Below, piece by piece: positions 42,901-51,334 of a stretch of DNA of 64,000 bases. The DNA is from Oscillibacter valericigenes Sjm18-20 (GTDB lineage: Bacteria; Bacillota; Clostridia; Oscillospirales; Oscillospiraceae), in the NCBI GenBank assembly GCA_000283575.1, contig AP012044.1:4278001-4342000 (forward strand). The letters are read 5' to 3'. Position 1 is the first letter of the stretch, and each line of letters starts with the position of its first letter. Under the pieces are notes generated by a model that made no database searches, was not told the DNA's origin, and saw only the letters and a list, made by a program, of their open reading frames with translations. The translations under genes and the position numbers were made by a program.

Positions 42901-45900
42901 TCAATATTCCACGACGCCTTCGTATACCAGCTTTGCGTCGCCGGTAAGCGTCACTCCATCGTCGGTATAGTTGACGGTCAGGTCGCCTCCGGCGGCCTTT
43001 ACGGTAATGTCCCGGCCCTTTTGGCATAAGCCGCCCGTCACCGCCGCCACCACTGCGGCGCAGGCCCCGGAACCGCAGGCCATGGTTTCGGCGCTGCCCC
43101 GCTCCCAAACCCGCATCTTAATGGTGCTCTCGTTCACCACCCGGATAAACTCCGTGTTGATACGCTCGGGAAAAATGGCGGCATGTTCAAACTGCGGCCC
43201 CACAACCGGCAAATCCACGCCGTCCACCCGCCGGCAGAACACCACACAGTGGGGGTTGCCCATATCCACGCAGGTGATATTCCACAAGTTTTCGCCAATT
43301 TCCACAGGTTTCTCCACAATTTGACTGTCCGTCAGCGTTGTGGGCAATTTTCGCGCGTCCAGTGTGGCCTGTCCCATTGAGACGCAGGCGGAGGTGACCT
43401 GTCCGCTCATGGTATAGAGCTTTACGGCTTTCATGCCGCTGACAGTCTCAATCCGCAGGTTCTCTTTTTTCACAATGCCCTTGTCATACAGGTATTTGCC
43501 CATGCAGCGCAGAGCATTGCCCGCTGTGTTGCCCTCGGACCCGTCGGCGTTGAACATCCGCATTTTCGCATCCGCGATTTTAGAATTTTCCATTAAAATG
43601 ATGCCGTCCGCCCCGATGCCGGTATGACGGTCACAGAGGGTAATGCACAGGGACTCCGGGCAGGTGATGGAGCCTTCAAAGTTCTCCAGGAAAATATAAT
43701 CGTTGCCGCAGGTCTGGAGCTTTGCAAACGGCAGCTTCTGCCGCTTCGTCCGCAGGTGGCAGATATCCACCAGCTCCGTGTTGTGCTGGGTGTAGCGGCT
43801 GGCGAGAATGTCCGTCAGCGCCGCGGCGGTATCCAGACTCGTCAAACACGGAATACCCAGCTGGACGCAGCGGTGGTTCAGGTGGATAAAGTCCCGGATA
43901 TAGGCCGGTTCCGTGGATCCAGTGAGGATCACAAAGTCGATCTTCCCCTCCTCAAGGAGCTGGAACACCCGGTTATCCTGCCCCAGCTTACCCACCACCT
44001 CCACATCGGTACCAAGCTGGGAGATCTCGTAGGCGGTGCGCTCGGTGCCGTACAGCTTATAACCCATGTCCACCAGCTTGCGGGCAATATGCACCACCTC
44101 GGGCTGATCCCGGCGGTTGACAGAGATCAAAATGCCGCCACGCCGTTCTTTTTCCACCTTGTAACCCGCGGAGACCAGACCTTTGAACAGCGCCTCCTGC
44201 AAATTCTTGCCAAGGCCCAGCACCTCGCCGGTGGACTTCATCTCCGGCGAGAGGGAGGCGTTGGCGTCGGTGATCTTCTCAAAGGAGAAGACCGGCACCT
44301 TCACCGCCACATAGGGCGGTGCCTTGTAAAGTCCCGTGCCGTAGCCGAGGGATTTCAGCGGCTGGCCCACCATGACCCGGGTCGCCAGATCCACCATGGG
44401 TACGCCCGTTACTTTGGAGATATAGGGGACCGTGCGGCTGGCCCGGGGATTGACCTCAATCACATATAGTTCACCCTGATAGATGAGGTATTGGATATTG
44501 ATCAGGCCGTGGGTCTTCAGGCTCAGGGCCAGCTTTTCCGAGCAGTCAATGATGGTTTTGAGCATTTTATCGCCGATGTTAAAGTGGGGATATACGGCGA
44601 TAGAGTCGCCGGAGTGGACACCGGTGCGCTCGATGTGCTGCATCACGCCGGGAATGAGGACGTCCACACCGTCGGAAATTACGTCCACCTCCAGCTCCCG
44701 ACCCTGCAAATACTGGTCCACCAGCACCGGATTTTCGATCTTTCCGGCGAGAATCACGTCCATGTACCGGCGGACCTCCCCGTCGTTGTGGGCAATGACC
44801 ATGTTCTGTCCGCCGATGACATAGGAGGGGCGCAGCAATACGGGATAGCCCAGCTCATTAGCCGCCAAGAGCGCCTCGTCAAGTCCAAGCACACCCCGTC
44901 CCTGGGGGCGCTTGATGGAAAACTGCTCCAAAAGGGCGTCAAACCGCTCCCGGTCCTCCGCCATGTCGATAGACTCTGCGGAGGTCCCCAGAATTTTAAC
45001 GCCGCAGCCATCCAGAAACTTTGTCAGCTTGATGGCCGTCTGTCCGCCGAAAGCCACCACAACACCCACGGGATGCTCCACGTCGATAATGTGCATCACG
45101 TCTTCGGGGCAAAGCGGCTCAAAATACAGCCGGTCGGCGGTATCGTAGTCGGTGGAGACCGTCTCCGGGTTATTGTTGACTATGACTACCTCGTAGCCCA
45201 GCTTTTTCAGCGTCCAGACACAGTGGACGGAGGAGTAGTCGAACTCGATGCCCTGTCCGATGCGGATAGGGCCGGAACCCAGCACCATAATGACGGGCTT
45301 CCCGCTCCGTGGGAAGGTGCGGGACTCGCAGGTTTTGTCGAAGCTGGAGTAAAAATAGGGCGTCTCCGCGTCAAATTCCGCCGCGCAGGTGTCCACCATT
45401 TTGTAGACGGCGGGCTTGGGCGCGCCCGGGAGCTTTTCCGCGCCGGACAGTCGCTTGAGCGCCGCGTCCGGATAGCCGTACTTCTTGCCGGTTTCGTAAT
45501 TCGCCGCGGTCAGGCCCTCTTCTGCAAGTCGGCCCTCAAATTCCGCCAGATTCCGCAGCTTACAGAGAAACCACCTGTCAATTTTTGTGATTGCGCAAGT
45601 CTCCTCCACGCCCACACCGGATTTCAGCGCCTCAAACACGGTGAAAAGCCGGTGATCGTCCACCCGCGCCAGCCGCTCCCGGATAGGCGCAGTATCGCCC
45701 TCGTCCGGCTTGCGGTTCAGGGTATCCATCCCGATCTCCGCGCCCCGGACGGCCTTCATAATCGCCATTTCAAAACCGGGGGCAATGGCCATGACCTCGC
45801 CGGTTGCCTTCATCTGGGTACCCAGACACCGGCTGGCGTCCGCGAATTTGTCAAACGGCCATTTGGGCATTTTTGCCACAATATAGTCCAGCGCCGGTTC

Positions 45901-46938
45901 AAAGCAGGCACAGGTCTTTCCTGTGATGTCGTTTTTAATTTCGTCCAGCGTATAGCCCAGCGCAATCTTTGTGGTGATCTTGGCGATGGGGTAGCCGGTG
46001 GCCTTGCTGGCCAGCGCCGAGGAGCGTGACACACGGGGGTTCACCTCGATGACGGCGTACTCAAAGCTGTCCGGGTTCAGCGCCAGCTGGCAGTTGCACC
46101 CGCCCACGATGCCCAGCGATGAGATGATGTCCAGCGACGCGGTGCGCAGCATCTGAAACTCCTTATCAGAGAGGGTCTGCGTGGGCGCCACCACGATGGA
46201 ATCGCCGGTGTGGACACCCACGGGGTCGAGATTTTCCATGGAGCATACGGCGATCACGTTTCCCACCGCGTCCCGCATGGTCTCAAATTCGATTTCCTTC
46301 CAGCCAAAAATCGCCCGTTCCACCAGAATTTGGGTAATGGGGGATGCGTCCAGGCCAGTGGCAGCAATGATCTTCAGCTCCTTTGCATCATTCGCCGCGC
46401 CGCCGCCCGCACCGCCCAGCGTGAAAGCCGGGCGGACAATGACGGGATAGCCGATGCGCTCCGCCACGGCAAGGGCCTCGTCCACGGTCTGCGCAATATC
46501 GGAGGGAATTACCGGTTGCCCGATGGCCTCCATGGCCTCCTTAAACAGCTCCCGGTCCTCCGCCCTGGAGATGGCGGCGGCGTCGGTCCCCAGCAGACGA
46601 ATGCCCTCCCGCTCCAAGAAGCCCTCTTTCCCCAGCTGCATGGCGATGGTCAGGCCGGTCTGTCCGCCGAGGGAAGCAAGAATACTGTCAGGCCTCTCTT
46701 TTTTCAGGATGCGCTTCACCGTCCCGGTGGTAAGGGGCTCCAAATAAATTTCGTCCGCCATGGCCTGATCGGTCATGATGGTGGCGGGATTAGAGTTGCA
46801 CAAAACCACCTCCACCCCCGCCTCTTTCAGAACGCGGCAGGCCTGCGCCCCGGCGTAGTCAAATTCGGCGGCCTGTCCGATCACAATGGGGCCGGAACCA
46901 ATCACGAGGACTTTTTTTATCGACGTATCCAACGGCAT
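42901..46938 (-). CDS. carB: carbamoyl-phosphate synthase large subunit fused to a diaminopimelate epimerase-like domain
   Basis: One uninterrupted frame of 1345 residues. Residues 1 to about 1060 are a complete CarB: two ATP-grasp halves (VLVIGSGPIVIGQAAEFDYA at the start, VMVLGSGPIRIGQGIEFDYS-like repeat near 555) and the C-terminal methylglyoxal-synthase-like allosteric domain. It makes carbamoyl phosphate from bicarbonate, ammonia and ATP for pyrimidines and arginine. After a short linker (TELVDICHLRTKRQK) residues 1069-1345 are a full DapF: CGNDYIFLE, CDRHTGIGADG, MRMFNADGSEG, GNPHCVVF and ERGSAETMACGSGAC. The second catalytic cysteine (about 1288) is kept. At the first, where DapF has C-G-N-G, the sequence reads TAGNALRC, with Ala at 1139. 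Start ATG shares one base with the carA stop. Confidence 0.95.
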   Translation of the reverse strand: MPLDTSIKKVLVIGSGPIVIGQAAEFDYAGAQACRVLKEAGVEVVLCNSNPATIMTDQAMADEIYLEPLTTGTVKRILKKERPDSILASLGGQTGLTIAMQLGKEGFLEREGIRLLGTDAAAISRAEDRELFKEAMEAIGQPVIPSDIAQTVDEALAVAERIGYPVIVRPAFTLGGAGGGAANDAKELKIIAATGLDASPITQILVERAIFGWKEIEFETMRDAVGNVIAVCSMENLDPVGVHTGDSIVVAPTQTLSDKEFQMLRTASLDIISSLGIVGGCNCQLALNPDSFEYAVIEVNPRVSRSSALASKATGYPIAKITTKIALGYTLDEIKNDITGKTCACFEPALDYIVAKMPKWPFDKFADASRCLGTQMKATGEVMAIAPGFEMAIMKAVRGAEIGMDTLNRKPDEGDTAPIRERLARVDDHRLFTVFEALKSGVGVEETCAITKIDRWFLCKLRNLAEFEGRLAEEGLTAANYETGKKYGYPDAALKRLSGAEKLPGAPKPAVYKMVDTCAAEFDAETPYFYSSFDKTCESRTFPRSGKPVIMVLGSGPIRIGQGIEFDYSSVHCVWTLKKLGYEVVIVNNNPETVSTDYDTADRLYFEPLCPEDVMHIIDVEHPVGVVVAFGGQTAIKLTKFLDGCGVKILGTSAESIDMAEDRERFDALLEQFSIKRPQGRGVLGLDEALLAANELGYPVLLRPSYVIGGQNMVIAHNDGEVRRYMDVILAGKIENPVLVDQYLQGRELEVDVISDGVDVLIPGVMQHIERTGVHSGDSIAVYPHFNIGDKMLKTIIDCSEKLALSLKTHGLINIQYLIYQGELYVIEVNPRASRTVPYISKVTGVPMVDLATRVMVGQPLKSLGYGTGLYKAPPYVAVKVPVFSFEKITDANASLSPEMKSTGEVLGLGKNLQEALFKGLVSAGYKVEKERRGGILISVNRRDQPEVVHIARKLVDMGYKLYGTERTAYEISQLGTDVEVVGKLGQDNRVFQLLEEGKIDFVILTGSTEPAYIRDFIHLNHRCVQLGIPCLTSLDTAAALTDILASRYTQHNTELVDICHLRTKRQKLPFAKLQTCGNDYIFLENFEGSITCPESLCITLCDRHTGIGADGIILMENSKIADAKMRMFNADGSEGNTAGNALRCMGKYLYDKGIVKKENLRIETVSGMKAVKLYTMSGQVTSACVSMGQATLDARKLPTTLTDSQIVEKPVEIGENLWNITCVDMGNPHCVVFCRRVDGVDLPVVGPQFEHAAIFPERINTEFIRVVNESTIKMRVWERGSAETMACGSGACAAVVAAVTGGLCQKGRDITVKAAGGDLTVNYTDDGVTLTGDAKLVYEGVVEY

Positions 46939-48002
46939 TAGAGGTCGCCTCCCTTCATCATTGCAACAAAGCGATCAAACAGGAACCCGGTGTCCTTCGG
47001 CCCGGTACAGGCCTCGGGGTGGAACTGAACTGTGAATGCGTTCAGATCCGGATAGTCAATTCCCTCGCAGGTACCGTCGTTGGCGTTGGCAAAACTGATT
47101 TTTCCCACCTTCACGGAGTCGGAATCCACGGCGTACCCGTGATTCTGGCTGGTAATAAAGGTCTGTGGGCCGTTCTGATCCCGGACGGGCTGGTTTACAC
47201 CCCGGTGTCCGTATTTCAGCTTATAGGTCTTTCCCCCCAGGGCCAGCGCCGTCAGCTGATGCCCAAGGCAGATGCCGAACACGGGCTTTTTCCCGATCAT
47301 CTTTCTGATCTGCTCGATCTCAAAAACGGCTTCGGCCGGGTCGCCGGGGCCGTTGGAGAGCATGATGCCGTCCGGTCTCCCAGCCAGCACCTCTTCCGCC
47401 GCAACGGCGGCTGGCAGGACGGTCACCTCGCAGCCCCGCTTCTGGAGTTCCCGGATAATGTTGTTTTTCGCCCCGTAATCCAGCAGGGATACGGAATATT
47501 TTTTCTCTCCCGCCGCCGGGTGGACCGAGGCTTTTTCGCAGGTGACGGACTTCACCGCATCAATGACCGCGTACCGCTTCACCTCCGTGAGATCCGCCGG
47601 GACTTCATCGCAGATCACGGCGTTCATCACTCCGTGTTCCCGGATGATGCGGGTCAGCTCTCTGGTGTCCACGCCGCAGATGCCCGGAACGTTCTCCCTC
47701 TTTAAAAAGGCGTCCAGATCCATTTCACAGCGGAAGTTGGACGGTGTGTCGCACCACTCCCGCACTACGTAGCCCCGGACGGAGCATTTTCCCTCGAAAT
47801 CCTCGGGAATAACACCATAGTTTCCCATCAGAGGATAGGTCTGCAATACGATCTGCCCATAGTAACTGGGGTCAGTCAACGTTTCAATGTAGCCGCACAT
47901 GCCGGTGGTAAACACCAGTTCTCCCGCGGTGTCTCTTTCCGCGCCGAACCGGGTTCCCTGGAAAACCTGTCCGTCCTGCAAAACCAGATACGCTTTCTTC
48001 AT
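46938..48002 (-). CDS. carA: carbamoyl-phosphate synthase small (glutaminase) subunit
   Basis: CarA splits glutamine and channels ammonia to CarB. The 354-residue chain has the N-terminal CPSase domain (MKKAYLVLQDGQVFQG, FTTGMCGYIETLTDPSY) and a C-terminal class I amidotransferase: SLLDYGAKNNIIREL, LSNGPGDPAE, the nucleophile elbow FGICLGHQL and the His-Glu pair in FTVQFHPEA. ATG at 48002 follows AAAGGAATGG; the 15 upstream codons are not used. The stop is joined to carB as TAATG. First gene of the carAB-dapF transcript. Confidence 0.97.
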   Translation of the reverse strand: MKKAYLVLQDGQVFQGTRFGAERDTAGELVFTTGMCGYIETLTDPSYYGQIVLQTYPLMGNYGVIPEDFEGKCSVRGYVVREWCDTPSNFRCEMDLDAFLKRENVPGICGVDTRELTRIIREHGVMNAVICDEVPADLTEVKRYAVIDAVKSVTCEKASVHPAAGEKKYSVSLLDYGAKNNIIRELQKRGCEVTVLPAAVAAEEVLAGRPDGIMLSNGPGDPAEAVFEIEQIRKMIGKKPVFGICLGHQLTALALGGKTYKLKYGHRGVNQPVRDQNGPQTFITSQNHGYAVDSDSVKVGKISFANANDGTCEGIDYPDLNAFTVQFHPEACTGPKDTGFLFDRFVAMMKGGDL

Positions 48003-48070
48003 GTTTTTTGACCATTCCTTTCGCGTCCCGCCGTCTTCAAGCCGCACTCCAGCAGTCTTATCTTCATTAA

Positions 48071-48105
48071 GATAATATTATCCGCTTTTCCCCTTTCGCC
48101 GTCAA
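48071..48105 (-). promoter_or_regulatory. carA promoter with a palindrome over the -10 box
   Basis: Minus-strand TTGACG (48100-48105), 17 bases, GATAAT (48077-48082). The -10 box is half of a perfect 12-bp palindrome, GATAATATTATC (48071-48082), a possible operator. Confidence 0.65.
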
Positions 48106-48356
48106 CAGGTTCTTAAAAAATATTCACAAATTTGTATATAGTCTTTTTGAATAAAAGGTATTACTTTTTGTGAATTTTGATTAGCAAGTCAAGATATTCC
48201 ACAATTTATTTCATTTTTATTTTTAAAATCCCAGTATTTCACGCAACTATATATGAAACTTTATGCATATAATAGTGGGTTTTTTTAATTTTGAAAACTC
48301 CACAAAAAGCACCTGGAGATTCGGCGAAAGCTTTGCGCATTGCGCTGCGGGCCGCG
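48106..48356. other. AT-rich gap between carA and lepA
   Basis: About 250 bases, very AT-rich, with no gene. It is upstream of carA, so a regulatory role (for example arginine or pyrimidine control) is possible, but I could not recognise a PyrR attenuator or convincing ARG boxes. Confidence 0.4.
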
Positions 48357-48387
48357 AAAAAGCGCCGCCGGACGGGCGGCGCTTTTT
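48357..48387 (-). terminator. lepA terminator
   Basis: Thirteen-bp perfect stem AAAAAGCGCCGCC (48357-48369) with 48375-48387, T5 on both sides. Confidence 0.92.
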
Positions 48388-48421
48388 CATCTCTCCGCTC
48401 GTATAGGCGAAAAAAGGAAGT

Positions 48422-50233
48422 TCATTCGTCCTCGTCCAGCTTGAGTACGGCGAGGAACGCCTCCGTCGGCACCTGGACGGTTCCCAGAGAGCGCATTTTC
48501 TTTTTGCCCTCCTTCTGCTTTTCCAGAAGCTTCTTCTTCCGGGTGATGTCGCCTCCATAGCACTTGGCCAGCACATCCTTGCGCATGGCCTTCACGGTCT
48601 CTCGGGCGATAACCCGACCACCGATGGCCGCCTGAATGGGAATTTCAAAAAGCTGGCGGGGAATGTTGTCCTTCAGCTTTTCGCAAAGCCGCCGGGCGCG
48701 GGGATATGCCTTATCCCTGTGGGCAATGAATGAGAGGGCATCCACCTGATCGCCGTTGAGCAGCAGATCCACCTTTACAAGCTCGCTGGGCCGGTAGTCC
48801 GACAGCTCGTAGTCCAGCGAGGCATAACCCTTGGTGTTGGCCTTCAGCGTGTCGAAAAAGTCATAGATGATCTCGTTGAGGGGCATCTGATAGTGCAGCT
48901 CCACCAGATTCGTGTCCAGATACTGCATGTCTTTGAACTCGCCCCGGCGGTTCTGGCACATGGGCATGATATTCCCCACATACTCGTTGGGACTGATGAT
49001 GGAAACCTTTACATAGGGCTCCTCCGCGTGCTCGATGGTCGCGGGATCCGGGTAATTGTGGGGGTTGTCCACGGTCACCACCGTGCCGTCGGTCTTGGTG
49101 ACGTGGTAAATGACAGAGGGGAGCGTAGTCACAAGGTCAAGATCAAATTCCCGCTCCAGCCGCTCCTGAATGACCTCCATATGGAGCATCCCCAAAAAGC
49201 CGCAGCGGAAACCAAAACCCAGCGCCGCCGAGGACTCCGGTTCAAAGGAGAGAGACGCGTCGTTCAGCCGGAGCTTTTCCAGCGCGTCCCGCAGGTCCGG
49301 GTACTTGGACCCGTCCTCCGTGTAAATGCCGCAGTAAACCATGGCCTGAGCGGGACGGTAACCGGGCAGCGGTTCCGCCGCCGGATTTTCCGCGCCGGTA
49401 ACGGTGTCACCCACCCGGGTATCCTGTACATTTTTGATGCTGGCGGTGAAATAGCCCACCTCGCCAGCCTCCAGCTCCTGACAGGGCTCCAGGCCCAGGG
49501 GCAGCAGGTGTCCGCATTCCACCACGCCGTACACCGCACCGGAGGCCATCATCTTCACCTGCATTCCCGGCCGAACGGTCCCGTCCATCAGCCGCATGTA
49601 GACAATGACACCGCGATAGGCGTCGTACTGGCTGTCAAAAATCAGGGCCTTCAGCGGCGCGGTCCGGTCGCCCTTGGGGGCGGGGACGTCCTTCACCACC
49701 CGCTCCAGCACCGCGTCGATGTTGATGCCCATTTTCGCCGAAATCTCCGGTGCGTCCATAGCGGGCAGCCCGATGATGTCCTCCACCTCGTGCTTGGCTT
49801 TCTGCGGGTCGGCTGCGGGCAAGTCGATCTTGTTGAACACGGGCAGAATTTCCAAATCGTGTTCCATGGCGAGGTAGGTATTGGCCAGCGTCTGAGCCTC
49901 CACGCCCTGAGTGGCATCCACCACCAGCACCGCCCCCTCACAGGCGGCAAGGGAACGGGATACTTCATAATTGAAGTCCACGTGGCCCGGGGTGTCGATG
50001 AGGTTGAGCTCATAGACCCCACCGTCAGCAGCTTTGTAGTTCAGCTTGACGGCGCGGGCCTTAATCGTGATGCCCCGCTCCCGCTCCAGATCCATGTTGT
50101 CCAGAAGCTGGCTCTCCATCTCCCGGGCGGAGACGGCCCCGCATTTTTCAAGCAGACGGTCGGCCAGCGTGGACTTGCCGTGGTCGATGTGGGCGATAAT
50201 GGAAAAATTGCGGATATGGGATTGATCGGTCAT
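48422..50233 (-). CDS. lepA: elongation factor 4 (LepA)
   Basis: LepA is a ribosome-bound GTPase affecting translation initiation and ribosome assembly. The 603-residue chain has all parts: G1 [15 protein letters not shown], the switch region [13 protein letters not shown]3 [13 protein letters not shown]4 NKIDLPAA, and the LepA-specific C-terminal domain ([20 protein letters not shown] with [20 protein letters not shown] just before). ATG at 50233 follows AAGGAGG by ten bases. Monocistronic between two terminator-like hairpins. Confidence 0.98.
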   Translation of the reverse strand: MTDQSHIRNFSIIAHIDHGKSTLADRLLEKCGAVSAREMESQLLDNMDLERERGITIKARAVKLNYKAADGGVYELNLIDTPGHVDFNYEVSRSLAACEGAVLVVDATQGVEAQTLANTYLAMEHDLEILPVFNKIDLPAADPQKAKHEVEDIIGLPAMDAPEISAKMGINIDAVLERVVKDVPAPKGDRTAPLKALIFDSQYDAYRGVIVYMRLMDGTVRPGMQVKMMASGAVYGVVECGHLLPLGLEPCQELEAGEVGYFTASIKNVQDTRVGDTVTGAENPAAEPLPGYRPAQAMVYCGIYTEDGSKYPDLRDALEKLRLNDASLSFEPESSAALGFGFRCGFLGMLHMEVIQERLEREFDLDLVTTLPSVIYHVTKTDGTVVTVDNPHNYPDPATIEHAEEPYVKVSIISPNEYVGNIMPMCQNRRGEFKDMQYLDTNLVELHYQMPLNEIIYDFFDTLKANTKGYASLDYELSDYRPSELVKVDLLLNGDQVDALSFIAHRDKAYPRARRLCEKLKDNIPRQLFEIPIQAAIGGRVIARETVKAMRKDVLAKCYGGDITRKKKLLEKQKEGKKKMRSLGTVQVPTEAFLAVLKLDEDE

Positions 50234-50256
50234 ATAATGAAAACCTCCTTGGCAAA

Positions 50257-50284
50257 TTCACAAGACCCGCCTGTCGGGTTTTTT
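50257..50284. repeat. small hairpin between the SGNH gene and lepA
   Basis: AAGACCCGCCTGTCGGGTT pairs as ACCCG/CGGGT with a T7 run on the plus strand only. On the minus strand, where the genes lie, no T-run follows, so it does not clearly end the upstream transcript. Confidence 0.4.
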
Positions 50285-51324
50285 TATGCAAAGATTTTTT
50301 CGTAGTCGTAGTTTACCACAAACTCATGAAGCGCGTCCAGCCTTTGCCGGTAATTCTCTTCCGTCAGACGATATTCCCCACTTGGCATGGCCTGCGCCAT
50401 GGCGTAAGTCACCCGTCCGGCCACGTGGATGTGGTCCGCATAGTTGTCCAGGTCGGTGATGACGTCCGTATCCGTCAAAAAGCACTGCAAGTCCACATTC
50501 TCATAGGGCAGTAGCTCCTCCGCTGTGCGGCGCAGCAGGGCGAACATGGCGTCTGTCTCCCCCAGGCGCTGCATTTTATCCCAATAGAGAATGCTGTACG
50601 GTGAGAAAAAGAAGACAAACTGCGTATCCGGGTGCCCCTCGACCCAGCTTTTTACCACCGCCAGATTTTCGTCGCAATCGTGCGAAAACGCATCCGCCGG
50701 AAACGGCTTTGCTGCGATTTCGGGCCGCTGATAACTGGCGAGGGCCAGCTTCCTGCTGAAATATAGCGTCCCGTCCCATAAGAAGGCATCCTGAAGTGCC
50801 TGAGTCTGTCCCCGCGCCTTTTTCCAGACGGTGTAGGCCGAGCGGATCAGCACGTCCTTGTTGAGCAGATACCGCCCGTCGTTCCACGGGTCGTCGTCGT
50901 AGAGGTAATCCGGCAGCTGGTCCGGCGCGTCCGCCGCGGGTCGGGCCAGAATGTTGGGGTCCAGACCGAAGATTACCCGTTTTACATTCTGTTTTTCAAA
51001 GGCATAGTCCAGCGCCTGGGTAAATTCATGGAACCCGCCGTTGGGAAAGGTTACCTTCACGGTGGAGGTATCGTAAAACACGTCGAACCAGAAGGGACGG
51101 TAGTTTGCCGCCAGCGACGTCCCCATCAGCACCGTCTCATAGCTCTGGCTGCGGAGCAGCCCGGCGTTTTGATACCGCTCGTCAAACCAGACCTCTGCGT
51201 CTGGGTTCGGGTCCCGGTAGTGGAAAAACGGGTCGATCACCCGAACTGTCCCGGCGCACAGGGACAAAATCGCCAGAAAGCCCGCCAAAACCCCCACCGC
51301 CCAGCGTTTTTTTCTCTCGTTCAA
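50284..51324 (-). CDS. membrane-anchored SGNH/AlgX-like protein, partner of an MBOAT acyltransferase
   Basis: A 346-residue protein with one N-terminal helix (AVGVLAGFLAILSLCAGTV) and an outer domain. It has the Ser motif ETVLMGTSLAANYRP and a late Asp-His motif in DNYADHIHVAG, the layout of SGNH-like esterase/transferase domains that work with MBOAT proteins (as AlgX/AlgJ or DltD do). It should accept acyl groups passed through the membrane by the upstream MBOAT protein and transfer them to a surface polymer. The start is TTG at 51324, five bases after GAGGAGG; the MBOAT stop is ten bases upstream. The polymer is unknown. Confidence 0.85.
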   Translation of the reverse strand: MNERKKRWAVGVLAGFLAILSLCAGTVRVIDPFFHYRDPNPDAEVWFDERYQNAGLLRSQSYETVLMGTSLAANYRPFWFDVFYDTSTVKVTFPNGGFHEFTQALDYAFEKQNVKRVIFGLDPNILARPAADAPDQLPDYLYDDDPWNDGRYLLNKDVLIRSAYTVWKKARGQTQALQDAFLWDGTLYFSRKLALASYQRPEIAAKPFPADAFSHDCDENLAVVKSWVEGHPDTQFVFFFSPYSILYWDKMQRLGETDAMFALLRRTAEELLPYENVDLQCFLTDTDVITDLDNYADHIHVAGRVTYAMAQAMPSGEYRLTEENYRQRLDALHEFVVNYDYEKIFA

Positions 51325-51334
51325 AGCGCCCTCC

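Noticed and set aside
42848..43108. N-terminal extension of the DUF1275 protein into carB-dapF
   Set aside because: The extension is a different frame over the DapF coding region; a TTG with a good GGAGGAG at 42847 gives the normal family length.
48106..48300. ARG boxes upstream of carA (TGAATAAAAGGTATTA-like and TGAATTTTGATTAGCA-like strings)
   Set aside because: The matches are poor in a very AT-rich stretch and lie beyond the promoter; not distinguishable from chance by eye.
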